Source of the DNA: Desulfallas thermosapovorans DSM 6562
GTDB lineage: Bacteria > Bacillota > Desulfotomaculia > Desulfotomaculales > Desulfallaceae
Length of the DNA stretch: 64,000 bases
Reading direction: 5' to 3'
NCBI RefSeq assembly: GCF_008124625.1
Contig: NZ_VNHM01000002.1
Coordinates: forward strand, 1-64,000
The notes under the pieces were generated by a model that saw only the letters and a list, made by a program, of their open reading frames with translations, was not told the origin of the DNA and ran no database searches. Each line of letters begins with the position of its first letter. Positions within the stretch are counted from its first letter, which is position 1. Positions 41,672 through 51,008 of this stretch are shown here, one piece after another. The position numbers and the translations under genes are program-made.

Positions 41672-42535
41672 TTATTTTAATTCCCGGGCGGCGGCCAAAA
41701 TTTGCCGGGCGCGGTTAGCTATGGGGTATTCCACCATTTTGCCGTCCAGCTGGATAACGCCGGTACCTTTGGCCTCGGCTTCATCAAAGGCGGCCACGAT
41801 TTTTTCCGCGGCAGCAACTTCCTCCGGGGTGGGGCTGAATATTTCCTTAACCGGTTCAATTTGGGCTGGGTGAATAACCATTTTTCCTTGAAAACCCAAT
41901 TTTCTGGCCCGGTGGGCATCTTTGCGCAGAGCGTCAATGTTTTTTATAAAGGGGCAGACAGTATCCAGCGGCGGTTCTATGCCGGCCATCCGGGAGGCGG
42001 CGATAAGTTTGGCCCGGGCGTAAAAAAGCTCGCTGCCATCTTCGGAGTAAGTGGTCCAGGTATCCGCTGTGTAGTCGTTGCCGCCGAAGGCCAGTCTTTT
42101 CACCCTGGGGCAGGCGGCGGCCACTTCGCCCGCGTTTTCGATACCCCGGGCGCTTTCAATAAAGGGCACCAGTTCCAGCGTGCCCCGGGGTATATTCCGT
42201 TCCTCTTCCAGCAGCCCCATGAGCCAGTCAGCCCGGCGCACCTCTTCCGCCGTTTCCGCCTTGGCCAGCATGATACCGGCCAGCCTCTGCTGTACCACGG
42301 CCTGAAGATCGGCTAAAATATAGGGCGATGATACTGCATTAACCCGCACGTAGGTAACGGGCAATGCCGAAGAATTAATGGTCTCGCTGACTACCCGCCG
42401 GGCGGTGTGCTTTTCACTTATGGCCACTGCGTCCTCTAAATCCATAATGACGGCGTCGGCGTTTAGGGCGAAAGCCTTGTTTATTTTTTTGCGATCGGTG
42501 CCGGGTACGAATAACAAGCATCTTAATAAACCCAT
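41672..42535 (-). CDS. CitE-like HpcH/HpaI aldolase (citramalyl/malyl-CoA lyase family)
   Basis: The 287-residue TIM-barrel lyase has the CitE motifs LLFVPGTDRKKINKA, DAVIMDLEDAV, YVRVNA, LVPFIESARG and GFQGKMVIHPAQIEPV. No citD, citF or citC is nearby, so it is a stand-alone CitE-like enzyme rather than part of citrate lyase. It probably cleaves or forms a beta-hydroxyacyl-CoA. AAGGACGG precedes the ATG. Confidence 0.87.
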   Translation of the reverse strand: MGLLRCLLFVPGTDRKKINKAFALNADAVIMDLEDAVAISEKHTARRVVSETINSSALPVTYVRVNAVSSPYILADLQAVVQQRLAGIMLAKAETAEEVRRADWLMGLLEEERNIPRGTLELVPFIESARGIENAGEVAAACPRVKRLAFGGNDYTADTWTTYSEDGSELFYARAKLIAASRMAGIEPPLDTVCPFIKNIDALRKDAHRARKLGFQGKMVIHPAQIEPVKEIFSPTPEEVAAAEKIVAAFDEAEAKGTGVIQLDGKMVEYPIANRARQILAAARELK

Positions 42536-42768
42536 CTCGTTTTTCCGTCCTTTCTTGTAATATTTGAAATTTTATATTATTTTCGCCGCGTGTTCGGTTA
42601 TTCCTGTGGCGATCATGGCCATGGTGCCAATATTACCGGCCGTGTCTGTATAAATAACTGGTAATAATGAAGACTGCCTGTTTTTGAAAAGTTTAACTTT
42701 ATAAGAGGATTTTTACCGGCAAAGGTAGAATTTCCCCGGTGAAATTATACTATTTGGCGGTGGTGACC

Positions 42769-43425
42769 ATGTTTCAGTTGGAAAAAAGGCACCAGTGGGT
42801 TCTGCTGATTCTGGCTGCGGTGATACTGTTCGGCGCCGGTCATAAATATGCCCGCATGCAAACAGCCGGGCCGCTGGTGACTGACAACCTGGTGCCCGGT
42901 GCGGTGGAAAATGGTGACCCCGGCAATGGCTCCACGGCCCGGTCCAGTGAAACAAAGGAAATACAGCATGTTATAGTCCATGTGGCCGGGGCGGTGCAGA
43001 AACCCGGTGTATATCGCCTGCCCACCGGGTCACGGGTGGTGGATGCTGTTAATATGGCGGGTCCCACGGAAAATTCAGCCCTTGATTATATGAACCTGGC
43101 GGCGACGCTTGAGGATGGTAAGCAAATCACCGTTTACAGTGTGGAGCAAATAAGCCGGCAGCAGTTGCCGGGCGCGGTGCAAGGCGCATTGACTGCCGAA
43201 GGAGTTGTCTCTCCGGGTGGCAATGGTGCCGGGAGTATCAACATAAATACTGCCTCCATGGCCCAGCTGGAGGAATTGCCCGGTATTGGCCCTTCCCTGG
43301 CCCAGAGGATTATTGATTACCGCACCCAGCATGGCCCTTTTTTAACCATTGAGGATATCCAGAACGTTTCCGGCATTGGTGAAAAACGTTTCGAACAAAT
43401 GAAAAACTTGATTTGTGTCAATTAG
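42769..43425 (+). CDS. comEA: Competence protein ComEA (helix-hairpin-helix DNA receptor)
   Basis: The 218-residue protein has one N-terminal membrane helix (about 10-28), a SLBB domain (about 78-130; VHVAGAVQKPGVYRLPTGSRV) and a C-terminal double helix-hairpin-helix (about 155-218; NINTASMAQLEELPGIGPSLAQRI). It binds incoming DNA at the cell surface. The ATG at 42769 is preferred over a GTG at 42739 because ggtgg precedes it. ComEC is encoded 1.3 kb downstream, separated by the DUF169 gene. Confidence 0.92.
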   Translation: MFQLEKRHQWVLLILAAVILFGAGHKYARMQTAGPLVTDNLVPGAVENGDPGNGSTARSSETKEIQHVIVHVAGAVQKPGVYRLPTGSRVVDAVNMAGPTENSALDYMNLAATLEDGKQITVYSVEQISRQQLPGAVQGALTAEGVVSPGGNGAGSININTASMAQLEELPGIGPSLAQRIIDYRTQHGPFLTIEDIQNVSGIGEKRFEQMKNLICVN

Positions 43426-43452
43426 ACGTTGTTGTGGCTTAAATTACATATT

Positions 43453-43507
43453 AGAGCCCCTGGCTCCGGTCAACCCTGTGTTGGTAGGAGTTGGGGGCTT
43501 CTTTGTT
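43453..43507 (+). terminator. Terminator after comEA
   Basis: agcccctggctcc pairs imperfectly with ggagttgggggct, followed by a T-rich tract. Confidence 0.65.
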
Positions 43508-43530
43508 ATGTGGCGGGATTGTGCTCATTA

Positions 43531-43592
43531 TGTCATATTGCGGACATATTTTTTGTCATTATAAAGACATGTTGAGTGTCGCTACCCTGACA
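43531..43592. promoter_or_regulatory. Three tandem TGTC-N8-GACA operators, exactly 23 bp apart
   Basis: TGTC/GACA pairs lie at 43531/43543, 43554/43566 and 43577/43589, each separated by exactly eight bases; dyad centres are 23 bp apart. The pattern resembles CooA-type Crp/Fnr sites. The downstream -10 box TATAAT (43623-43628) has no good -35, so activation is likely, with the proximal site centred near -50. Confidence 0.65.
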
Positions 43593-43622
43593 TGAAAAGT
43601 GTCGGATATCTGTTAAGTTAAT

Positions 43623-43628
43623 TATAAT
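43623..43628 (+). promoter_or_regulatory. -10 box of the DUF169 gene
   Basis: A perfect TATAAT. The -35 region 17 bp upstream reads TGTCGG, a poor match that fits an activator-dependent promoter. Confidence 0.55.
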
Positions 43629-43681
43629 AAAAGTTTATTTAAACGATAATCGAGAGTAATAAACAGAAGGGGGCGGTATTT

Positions 43682-44485
43682 ATGTTGTTAAACGTTGAGG
43701 AGCTTGCTAAAAAGGATCTGACCTATGCTGAAATGGCCGATGCGCTGGAGTATTTGTATAAACTTGATTACCATCCGGTAGCTGTAAAATTTTTTTGGGA
43801 TGAAGAGGAATATAACAATTTTAAGGCTGAAAAGCTGCCCGGGCCCAAAATGACCGTTTGCCAAATCGCTCTGGCTTCCCGGATGAACAACTATATAGTG
43901 AAAGCCAACGGAGACAACTTAATGTGTGGTAACGCCAAAACCTGCCTGGGTTTACGCGCTCCTAGTGATGAGGAAGTTGACGGTCATGTAAAATATACTG
44001 CGGACTGGGATCATGCTAAAGATTGCCTGCTGGCCAAACCAATGCTTCCTGTAGGCAAGTTGAAGGGGTTTATGACCGCTCCCCTGGGCAAAACACCAGT
44101 GGACCCGGATGTTGTTTTTATGGTGACCAATGTATTGCAAGCCTATCACATTATGAACGACTATATCGGTGCCAAAAAAGTACCCACCTTGCAATTCAAC
44201 CATACCGTTAATTCGGCGGTGTGTGGTGGTATGGTTTATTGTTACAATGAGCAAAAACCCAATATGAACACCATGTGTGCCGGTAGTTACACTTCCGGTA
44301 AAACTGAAAGGGGCGAAGTGAACCTTTTTATACCCGGCGGTGATATTGGATTGTTGGCCCGTCAATTATTGCGCCGCACTGCCAAATACGGCGGTCCCTC
44401 GATGGTGGGCTCCCCCGGCCAGGAATGGCCCGGCATTGATGTTTGCAAGAAATGCCCGATGATCCGGTTTAAAGACGCCGAGTAA
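43682..44485 (+). CDS. DUF169 family protein
   Basis: The 267-residue cytoplasmic protein of the DUF169 (COG2043) family, widespread in strict anaerobes, has conserved cysteines in MTVCQIALAS, LMCGNAKTCLGL, AVCGGMVYCY, MCAGSY and a C-terminal CKKCPMIRF. The Cys pattern suggests cluster or metal binding, but no activity is established. Its promoter carries three Crp/Fnr-type operators. Ribosome site agaaggggg. Monocistronic. Confidence 0.82.
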   Translation: MLLNVEELAKKDLTYAEMADALEYLYKLDYHPVAVKFFWDEEEYNNFKAEKLPGPKMTVCQIALASRMNNYIVKANGDNLMCGNAKTCLGLRAPSDEEVDGHVKYTADWDHAKDCLLAKPMLPVGKLKGFMTAPLGKTPVDPDVVFMVTNVLQAYHIMNDYIGAKKVPTLQFNHTVNSAVCGGMVYCYNEQKPNMNTMCAGSYTSGKTERGEVNLFIPGGDIGLLARQLLRRTAKYGGPSMVGSPGQEWPGIDVCKKCPMIRFKDAE

Positions 44486-44504
44486 AACTTAACTACCACC
44501 TGTC

Positions 44505-44534
44505 AGGAACAACGCTGTTGTTCCTATTTTTTTT
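44505..44534 (+). terminator. Terminator after the DUF169 gene
   Basis: aggaacaac/gttgttcct with a 3-nt loop and eight T. Confidence 0.9.
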
Positions 44535-44743
44535 GTAATTATGGTTGGTTGACAGTGTACTGGGATACGGGTTCTGTTAGATTTGATGCAATTGCGTGAT
44601 ATTTTTACCTCCGGCAGGGTTGTTTTTACCTGAAACAATGCTATTATTTTAGTCATACTGGAAAGTTTGTCCACAAATTCAAGCTGTCTTAATCTTAACG
44701 CGGGTTTAAAAGCGGGGGGAGTTATGAAGGGAAAGCTGCCGCC

Positions 44744-47134
44744 ATGAACCGGCCCCTACTGGTGATAACCATATGTTTTATAACAGGTATCGTGCTTAAT
44801 GCAGCATGGGGATTTGTGCCCGGAGTGCTTTTGCTACTGGCGCTGGTATGTATGGTGGTTGTGCTGGCCGGTTGTATTTTTAACCGCTGGGATAATCGCT
44901 GGTTTATTATTCTATTATTCATTGTATTGGGCTGGTTTGTGGCCGGCTTGGATAGTATACAGCGTCCCGACGGGCCCGAGCGTTTTGCTGGCCACTTTGT
45001 GAGCGTTGATGGTATGGTGGCCCGTGAGCCCGATGTGCGTAAAAATTATACCGCCTATATTGTAGCAGCCGAGGCGGTTTGGCTTGGCGATAAGCGGGTG
45101 GACGCCGGGGGATTGGTGCTGGTTAGAATATATGGTGGTGGTAGCAGTTGCAATTATGGCGACTACCTGCGGGTGAAGGGGTTTTTATACCGGCCCGGGG
45201 AACCCGGTAACTTCGGGGCCTTTAATTACCGGAACTACCTGGCGCGGCGGGGTATTTATTGTTTAATGAACGTAGATAAACCGGACAGTGTCCAGATACT
45301 TGGAACCGGGGGGAATCCCTTGGTCCGCCTGGCTTTACAGGGTAAACAAAGGCTGACCGGGGTGGCGAGTCTTACCCTGAACGAAGGGCAGGCGGCGGTG
45401 CTGGCCGGGATGTTATTTGGCAATACCGGGGGCATTGACCAGTCCGTTAAGGATGTTTTTAGCCAAACCGGTGTTGCCCACGTGCTCAGTGTGAGTGGTT
45501 TGCATGTGGGCTTTGTACTGGCCGGGGTACTGTTGCTGGCCACAGCACTGGGGTTGCCGCGCCGGGTCGTGCCCGCCCTGGCCCTGGGGGTGCTGGTCTT
45601 TTACGCTGTAATGACCGGTATGGGTCCGGCGGTGCAGCGGGCCGGCATTATGGGCCTACTGGTGCTCATGGCGGTATACCTGGGCCGGGAAAGGGACTGG
45701 CCCAGCACCCTGGCCCTGGCGGCACTGGTTATCCTGTTGTTCGATCCTTCTGCCCTGTATGAAATAGGCTTTCAATTGTCCTTCACCGCCACCTGGGGCA
45801 TATTATACCTCATGCCAAAAATCAGTGCGTTCTTGGTTAAAGGTTGGGGGTGGCCCCGCTGGCTGGCTCTACCCCTTGGGGTGACCATTGCTGCTCAATT
45901 GGCTACCCTGCCCTTATTAATATATTATTTCAATCTGGTGACCCCGGTGGCCCCGCTGGCCAATTTGCTGCTGGTGCCACTGGTGGGGCTGATTATGCTG
46001 CTGGGTTTTCTGGGTTCGGCCTGCGGCATTGTTTTCTTGCCTGCCGCTGCCATCATAAATGCGGGCACAGGGGTACTGATAGACTTTTTTACCGGTTTGG
46101 CGCGCCTAATCAGCTTGCTACCGGGCGGTTATTCCCATGTGGCTACACCCCCATGGTATGCGGTGGCGTTCTGGTATGCCGGCCTGGTGGGAATAACGGA
46201 ATTGATTGGTGGTCGCCTGGTAATGCCGCCAAATTTGCCTGCGCCCTTGTGTTGGCTTGGTACACATAACCGCCGGATAAGGATGGCCTCGGTTGGGCTG
46301 GCAGTTTTTTTGCTGCTGGTTATTTTCTGGCCCTGGGGAGGCGTTGGCGGGCGGCTGCAGGTGCATTTCATTGATGTGGGCCAGGGCGACAGTATACTGG
46401 TACGCTTTCCCGGCGGCCGCACCATGCTGGTGGACGCCGGCGGGCGGATGGGAGATCCGGAAGACAGCCGTGGGGTGGGGGAGACCATTGTGGTGCCCTA
46501 CCTGCACCGCCTGGGTATGGACAAGTTGGACGTGCTGGCGGTCACCCATCCCCATGGTGATCACGCGGGGGGAGTGCCGCCCGTGGCCGAAAAGTTGAGC
46601 GTCGGGGCTTTGGTGCTGTCCGGTGCGCCTGGTTACGAGGCATTGCTGAAAATTGTGTCCCCCTTGAATATTCCGGTTTACCGGGTGGGGGCCGGGCATG
46701 CTTTGCATATTGACAAGGATGTGGAAGTGACCGTGCTGGCCCCGGCCAGGGAGTTGAGCGCTGCTTCAGAGGAAGAATTAAATGATGCTTCCCTGGTACT
46801 GCGCCTGGAATACGGACAGGTGTCTTTTTTATTAACCGGGGATATAGAGGAGGAAGCCCAGCGGGATTTATTGGGCAGCGGGGCGAGACTGCAGGCCGAT
46901 GTGCTGAAAGTCCCACATCACGGCAGTCGTTTTTTTGAGCCGGAATTTTTCGAAGCGGTGGCACCCGGGTATGCCGTCATCCAGGTGGGTAAAAATAATC
47001 GCTTCGGTCACCCTGCTCCGGAAACACTGGAAGCATTAAACAGCACCGGTGCCGTTATTTTTCGCAATGACCGGGACGGAGCTGTGCTGTTCACTACCGA
47101 CGGGTGGGATATTGAGGTGCAAACGGCAAGATGA
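44744..47134 (+). CDS. comEC: Competence DNA channel ComEC/Rec2
   Basis: The 796-residue protein has N-terminal helices and an OB-like extracellular domain (about 1-190), the Competence membrane core (about 210-500; HVLSVSGLHVGFVL), and a C-terminal metallo-beta-lactamase domain (about 535-790; HFIDVGQGDSILVRFPGG, THPHGDHAGG, KVPHHGSR). It forms the channel for single-stranded DNA in transformation; the C-terminal domain is a presumed nuclease. It works with ComEA encoded upstream. Confidence 0.92.
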   Translation: MNRPLLVITICFITGIVLNAAWGFVPGVLLLLALVCMVVVLAGCIFNRWDNRWFIILLFIVLGWFVAGLDSIQRPDGPERFAGHFVSVDGMVAREPDVRKNYTAYIVAAEAVWLGDKRVDAGGLVLVRIYGGGSSCNYGDYLRVKGFLYRPGEPGNFGAFNYRNYLARRGIYCLMNVDKPDSVQILGTGGNPLVRLALQGKQRLTGVASLTLNEGQAAVLAGMLFGNTGGIDQSVKDVFSQTGVAHVLSVSGLHVGFVLAGVLLLATALGLPRRVVPALALGVLVFYAVMTGMGPAVQRAGIMGLLVLMAVYLGRERDWPSTLALAALVILLFDPSALYEIGFQLSFTATWGILYLMPKISAFLVKGWGWPRWLALPLGVTIAAQLATLPLLIYYFNLVTPVAPLANLLLVPLVGLIMLLGFLGSACGIVFLPAAAIINAGTGVLIDFFTGLARLISLLPGGYSHVATPPWYAVAFWYAGLVGITELIGGRLVMPPNLPAPLCWLGTHNRRIRMASVGLAVFLLLVIFWPWGGVGGRLQVHFIDVGQGDSILVRFPGGRTMLVDAGGRMGDPEDSRGVGETIVVPYLHRLGMDKLDVLAVTHPHGDHAGGVPPVAEKLSVGALVLSGAPGYEALLKIVSPLNIPVYRVGAGHALHIDKDVEVTVLAPARELSAASEEELNDASLVLRLEYGQVSFLLTGDIEEEAQRDLLGSGARLQADVLKVPHHGSRFFEPEFFEAVAPGYAVIQVGKNNRFGHPAPETLEALNSTGAVIFRNDRDGAVLFTTDGWDIEVQTAR

Positions 47135-47135
47135 C

Positions 47136-47180
47136 ACAGGCAGCGGGTTGTTTTGATATATCAACTCGCTGCCTGTTTGT
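47136..47180. terminator. Terminator after comEC
   Basis: acaggcagcg/cgctgcctgt with inner pairing (ttgttttgatatatcaa) and a T run; it separates convergent genes. Confidence 0.85.
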
Positions 47181-47261
47181 AAACGGTGGTATCTTACCGG
47201 CCTGACTTTGAACCAATTTTACCACCAAGCGCTTGTTATAAACCACGATTCACATGGTGGG

Positions 47262-48620
47262 CTAATTGCTTAAACTGTGGATGGGGGCGGGTATGCGGCC
47301 GCCCCGCCGGACGAAATCGGCGGCGGAAAAACGATGCACCGGCATCACCGGTGCCCGGCCCAACAGGCCGCCGAACTCCACGTGATCACCCACCTGTTTA
47401 TTGGGCGCGGGGATAATGCGCACAGCGGTGGTTTTCTGGTTGATCATGCCGATGGCCATTTCATCGGCAATAATGGCCGATATGGTTTCCGCAGGCGTAT
47501 CTCCGGGCACGGCAATCATGTCCAGTCCCACCGAGCAAACACATGTCATGGCCTCCAGTTTATCCAGTTGCAGTGCCCCCTCCTCCACCGCCCGGATCAT
47601 GCCGGCGTCCTCACTGACCGGTATGAATGCGCCCGATAGCCCGCCCACGTATGACGAGGCCATGGCCCCGCCCTTTTTCACGGCGTCGTTTAAGAGAGCC
47701 AGAGCCGCCGTGGTGCCATGGGTGCCGCAGCGTTCCAGGCCCATGGCCTCCAATATTTCAGCCACGCTGTCACCCACCGCCGGAGTGGGGGCCAGGGAGA
47801 TGTCCACAATACCAAAGGGCACGTTCAGCCGCGCGGCAGCGGAGCGTCCCACCAGTTCACCCATACGGGTTATTTTAAAAGCAGATTTTTTAACGGTTTC
47901 GGCCAGGGTGCCGAAATCACTGCCCTTAACCCGTTCTACAGCCCGCTTTACCACCCCCGGGCCACTTACCCCAACGTTAATCACTGATTCGGGTTCTCCC
48001 ACGCCGTGAAAAGCACCGGCCATAAAGGGGTTATCTTCGGGGACGTTGGCAAAAACCACCAGCTTGGCGCAGCCCAACCCGTCCCGGTCGGCAGTGCGCG
48101 AAGCTACCTCTTTAATCACCCGTCCCATCAGAGCTACGGCGTCCATATTAATGCCCGCTTTGGTGGTGGCCACGTTCACCGATGCACATACCCGCTCGGT
48201 GGTGTCCAGGGCGGCAGGAATGGAATCCAGCAGTTTTCTATCGCCACCGGTGATCCCTTTGTGTACCAGCGCCGAAAAGCCGCCGATGAAGTTTACTCCC
48301 ACCTCGGCTGCTGCCCGGTCCAGGGTTTCGGCGAAGATCAAATAATCATCGGTATGGCTGCCTTCGGCCACCAGGGCGATGGGGGTGACCGATATGCGTT
48401 TATTTACTATGGGTATGCCGTATTCCCGGGCTATGGCCTCGCCCACCGGCACCAGGTTACCGGCCAGCCGGGTGATTTTATCATAAATTTTACGGCAGGC
48501 GGCCCGGGGGTCGTTATCGGCACAGTCCCGCAGGCTGATACCCATGGTGATGGTGCGGATGTCCAGGTGTTCCTCCTGGACCATGGTAATTGTTTCCATG
48601 ATTTCCTGTATGGTAAGCAA
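47262..48620 (-). CDS. UPF0210 / PFL-family protein
   Basis: The 452-residue protein is a typical full-length UPF0210 member ([63 protein letters not shown]-like Met/Cys region). The family resembles glycyl-radical enzyme folds but has no proven reaction. It is invariably paired with a small ACT protein, as here (15 bp upstream), suggesting amino-acid-regulated activity. TTG start behind aggggg. Confidence 0.85.
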   Translation of the reverse strand: MLTIQEIMETITMVQEEHLDIRTITMGISLRDCADNDPRAACRKIYDKITRLAGNLVPVGEAIAREYGIPIVNKRISVTPIALVAEGSHTDDYLIFAETLDRAAAEVGVNFIGGFSALVHKGITGGDRKLLDSIPAALDTTERVCASVNVATTKAGINMDAVALMGRVIKEVASRTADRDGLGCAKLVVFANVPEDNPFMAGAFHGVGEPESVINVGVSGPGVVKRAVERVKGSDFGTLAETVKKSAFKITRMGELVGRSAAARLNVPFGIVDISLAPTPAVGDSVAEILEAMGLERCGTHGTTAALALLNDAVKKGGAMASSYVGGLSGAFIPVSEDAGMIRAVEEGALQLDKLEAMTCVCSVGLDMIAVPGDTPAETISAIIADEMAIGMINQKTTAVRIIPAPNKQVGDHVEFGGLLGRAPVMPVHRFSAADFVRRGGRIPAPIHSLSN

Positions 48621-48635
48621 ACTAAGACCCCCTTA

Positions 48636-48938
48636 TTAAAGCCTGTGCATAAATTTAAAAGCATCCTCATGCTGGGCGTCGATACGAACACCCAATTCGG
48701 TTCCTTTATCAGCCAAATTATTCTTTAGCTCGGACAGGTCAATGGTGCTGTTTTCACTGTCTACAATTAACATCATTACTAAAAATTCCTGCATGATGGT
48801 CTGGCTGATATCCAGTATGTTAAAGTTATATTTAGCCAGAATACCGGTGACCCCGGCAATGATACCTACCCGGTCGGGACCGATAACGGTGATGATAATC
48901 CGCTTGCCCTGTTTTTCATCTTTTTCCAGTAAACTCAT
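48636..48938 (-). CDS. ACT-domain protein (UPF0237)
   Basis: The 100-residue stand-alone ACT protein (RIIITVIGPDRVGIIAGVTGILAKYNFNILDISQTIMQ) likely binds an amino acid. The second ATG (48938) has GGGGGAG six bases upstream; the first ATG overlaps it. It is the first gene of a two-gene unit with the UPF0210 gene. Confidence 0.88.
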   Translation of the reverse strand: MSLLEKDEKQGKRIIITVIGPDRVGIIAGVTGILAKYNFNILDISQTIMQEFLVMMLIVDSENSTIDLSELKNNLADKGTELGVRIDAQHEDAFKFMHRL

Positions 48939-48980
48939 CAACATCTCCCCCGTATTTAAGTTTTATTGCCTTATCCTGGT

Positions 48981-49637
48981 TCAGTTGCTGGCCCGGTGTT
49001 CCCCGTTATCACAAATTGCCACTGCCCGAACCGGCGCGCCATCTGCATCTGCAATCTTCAACGGAAAGCAGCACAGGGTAAAGATCTTACCGGCCAAACC
49101 GGCCAGGTTGGCTAAGTTTTCAATTATGATCATGTTTTTTTGCAGGAAAATTTTATGTATGATAAAATTCGTGGTTCCCGCCCGGTCTATGGAAATGGCA
49201 TCCGTGCCCACACCTTTGATACCAAGCCCCGCCAGGTAGTTGGCCGCTTGGGGGGAGGGTACCGGAAAACCCGTGTAAAATGCGGGTGTACCCCACTTAT
49301 GATACCACCCGGTGTAAAAAATAACAAAATCTATGTTTACACGGGGGGGGAGGCTGATTAACTCCCTTGTTATTTCCGGTCCCGGAAGTCGAGATACATC
49401 CAGAACGGTGGCTCTGCCGTAAAAATGTGCCGCCGGCAGGCTGTCCAGGGTGGCGCCGTCTTCCAGTATGTGGGCCGGGGCGTCAATATGGGTGCCGGTG
49501 TGAGAATACATGAACAATGTCTTTTCCCTGAAACCGTCTTTGGCAATACTGCAGGCCCCGGTTATCCGGGGTGGTTCGGTGCCCGGGTATACGGGCATGC
49601 CCGGCGCGATGGTATGGGTCAAATCAATAAACTGCAT
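48981..49637 (-). CDS. Cyclase-family metal hydrolase (kynurenine formamidase-like)
   Basis: The 218-residue protein has the cyclase family motifs FIDLTHTIAPGMPVYPG and SHTGTHIDAPAHILEDG (HxGTHxDxxxH metal site), and a C-terminal APVRAVAICD. It hydrolyses an amide or lactone; the substrate is unknown and no tryptophan genes are nearby. AGGACGG precedes the ATG; a GTG two codons earlier is possible. A long structured leader precedes it. Confidence 0.82.
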   Translation of the reverse strand: MQFIDLTHTIAPGMPVYPGTEPPRITGACSIAKDGFREKTLFMYSHTGTHIDAPAHILEDGATLDSLPAAHFYGRATVLDVSRLPGPEITRELISLPPRVNIDFVIFYTGWYHKWGTPAFYTGFPVPSPQAANYLAGLGIKGVGTDAISIDRAGTTNFIIHKIFLQKNMIIIENLANLAGLAGKIFTLCCFPLKIADADGAPVRAVAICDNGEHRASN

Positions 49638-49706
49638 TTGCACACCGTCCTAGCGTTATATTAGAAATCAGGGTCATAATATAAAATATCGTTTCATATT
49701 ACCGAG

Positions 49707-49720
49707 ACTTTTCGAAAAGT
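49707..49720. promoter_or_regulatory. Perfect palindrome upstream of the cyclase gene
   Basis: acttttcgaaaagt is perfectly symmetric over 14 bp. It could be an operator; nothing else supports a specific regulator. Confidence 0.3.
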
Positions 49721-49779
49721 TCGCCCGGGGGAGCCACTTATAATCTTTCGCGCTGGCCGGCTTTTGCGGTGCTCCCGCG

Positions 49780-49820
49780 GTGCCAGGTGTTGAAAGATTA
49801 AATTTTTCAACACCTGGCAC
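49780..49820. repeat. Palindromic hairpin element (gtgccaggtgttgaaa type)
   Basis: A 16-bp perfect stem (49780-49795 with 49805-49820), 9-nt loop, a different sequence family from the GGGGACGGTTC palindromes. Confidence 0.65.
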
Positions 49821-49892
49821 TAAAGCCTACTTTTCAAACAAGTTCTTACTTACAGGTTGCAAAGTTATAAAATTGTGAGTCAGGCAGTGGTA

Positions 49893-49933
49893 ATTAAAAA
49901 TCCTTGAAGTTGTAGGAGCAACTTCAAGGATTT
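49893..49933 (-). terminator. Terminator in the long leader of the cyclase gene
   Basis: A perfect 15-bp stem (aaatccttgaagttg and its complement, 49898-49912 with 49919-49933) followed on the minus strand by T5. It lies about 260 bp before the start codon. Confidence 0.75.
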
Positions 49934-49935
49934 AG

Positions 49936-50041
49936 CATACCCCATTGTGGCACAGGTGAAACCCCAACAAACGAGGTGCTCCTGTGACTTAAAGATATAT
50001 CTTAACTAATAAATAGTATAATGTGCCAATGGGATTGTCAA
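49936..50041 (-). ncRNA. Candidate structured leader or small RNA on the minus strand
   Basis: On the minus strand TTGACA (50041-50036) with TATACT (50020-50015, 15-bp spacer) or TACTAT (17-bp spacer) forms a promoter. The RNA would then fold a nested hairpin: cacagg/cctgtg enclosing acctc/ggggt with loop gtttgtt. A strong terminator follows. This is either an attenuated leader (riboswitch-like) of the cyclase gene or an independent RNA of about 100 nt. It matches no class I know. Confidence 0.45.
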
Positions 50042-50204
50042 GTTGGCGGGAATAGTTTATTTTGGACCACCGGTGTGAAAATTTTTCATAAACCGCTGGA
50101 AAAATGTTATAGTATTTTTTAGATTTAATTCGTTTTCCGTACAAACTAATTTTATTATAAACAATGGGTTGCCGGGGAAAGGCTTTATGTGGGGGGTTTT
50201 TACA

Positions 50205-51008
50205 ATGAAAACAGTGTATTTTGATTGTTTTTCCGGTGTTAGCGGTGATATGTGCCTGGGGGCACTGGTGGGCGCCGGGGTAAATTTTGACCGGCTGTGC
50301 CAGGGATTGGCGGGGCTTGCGCTGGATGGTTATGAGCTGCGCCGGGAACAGGTGCACCGGGCAGGTATTGCAGCCGAGAATATACTGGTGGAGACCTCCA
50401 CCCGGGGACAGCATTTACGTTACCTGCCCGATATTGAACAAATTATTGCTGCCAGTGAACTGCCGGAAAATGTAAAGAATAAAAGCAAACAGGTATTTCA
50501 AACCCTGGCCCGGGCCGAGGCCAGGGTGCACGGAACCACCCCTGAGAAAATTCACTTTCACGAGGTGGGTGCGGTGGATGCCATTGTCGATGTGGTGGGG
50601 ACGGTGCTGGGACTGCACCTGTTGGAGGTCGAGGCAGTATTTGTATCACCGCTGCCCCTGGGATCCGGCTTTATACACTGCCAGCACGGTATCATACCGG
50701 CACCCGCCCCGGCCACGCTGGAAATTTTAACGGGGGCCCGTGTGCCGGTATATGATGCCGGTGTGCGTATGGAAACAGTGACCCCCACCGGGGCCGCGCT
50801 GGTGGCCACGCTGTCCGAGGGGCGGGTGGGGCTGCCTGCCATGACCATTGACCGGGTTGGTTACGGGGCCGGTAAAAATGAGTATGACCGGCCCAACTTG
50901 CTTAGAGTAATAGTTGGTGATGCTGTGGCATCCTGCACCGCTAATAATAAGCAGCTTGGTGATAAAAGTTGTCATCACAAAACCGGTGGAGCGCATAGCC
51001 ATACGTAA
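50205..51008 (+). CDS. LarC N-terminal domain protein (LarC1), nickel-pincer cofactor synthesis
   Basis: The 267-residue protein covers only the first part of LarC (DUF111): YFDCFSGVSGDMCLGALV, IHFHEVGAVDAIVDVVG, GIIPAPAPATLEILTG, TPTGAALVATL, GYGAGKNE. It ends in a His-rich tail (CHHKTGGAHSHT). The LarC2 part, which in full proteins completes the nickel insertase, is absent, and the following sequence does not encode it in any frame. ATG behind GGGGGG. No larB, larE or lactate racemase gene is nearby. Confidence 0.85.
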   Translation: MKTVYFDCFSGVSGDMCLGALVGAGVNFDRLCQGLAGLALDGYELRREQVHRAGIAAENILVETSTRGQHLRYLPDIEQIIAASELPENVKNKSKQVFQTLARAEARVHGTTPEKIHFHEVGAVDAIVDVVGTVLGLHLLEVEAVFVSPLPLGSGFIHCQHGIIPAPAPATLEILTGARVPVYDAGVRMETVTPTGAALVATLSEGRVGLPAMTIDRVGYGAGKNEYDRPNLLRVIVGDAVASCTANNKQLGDKSCHHKTGGAHSHT

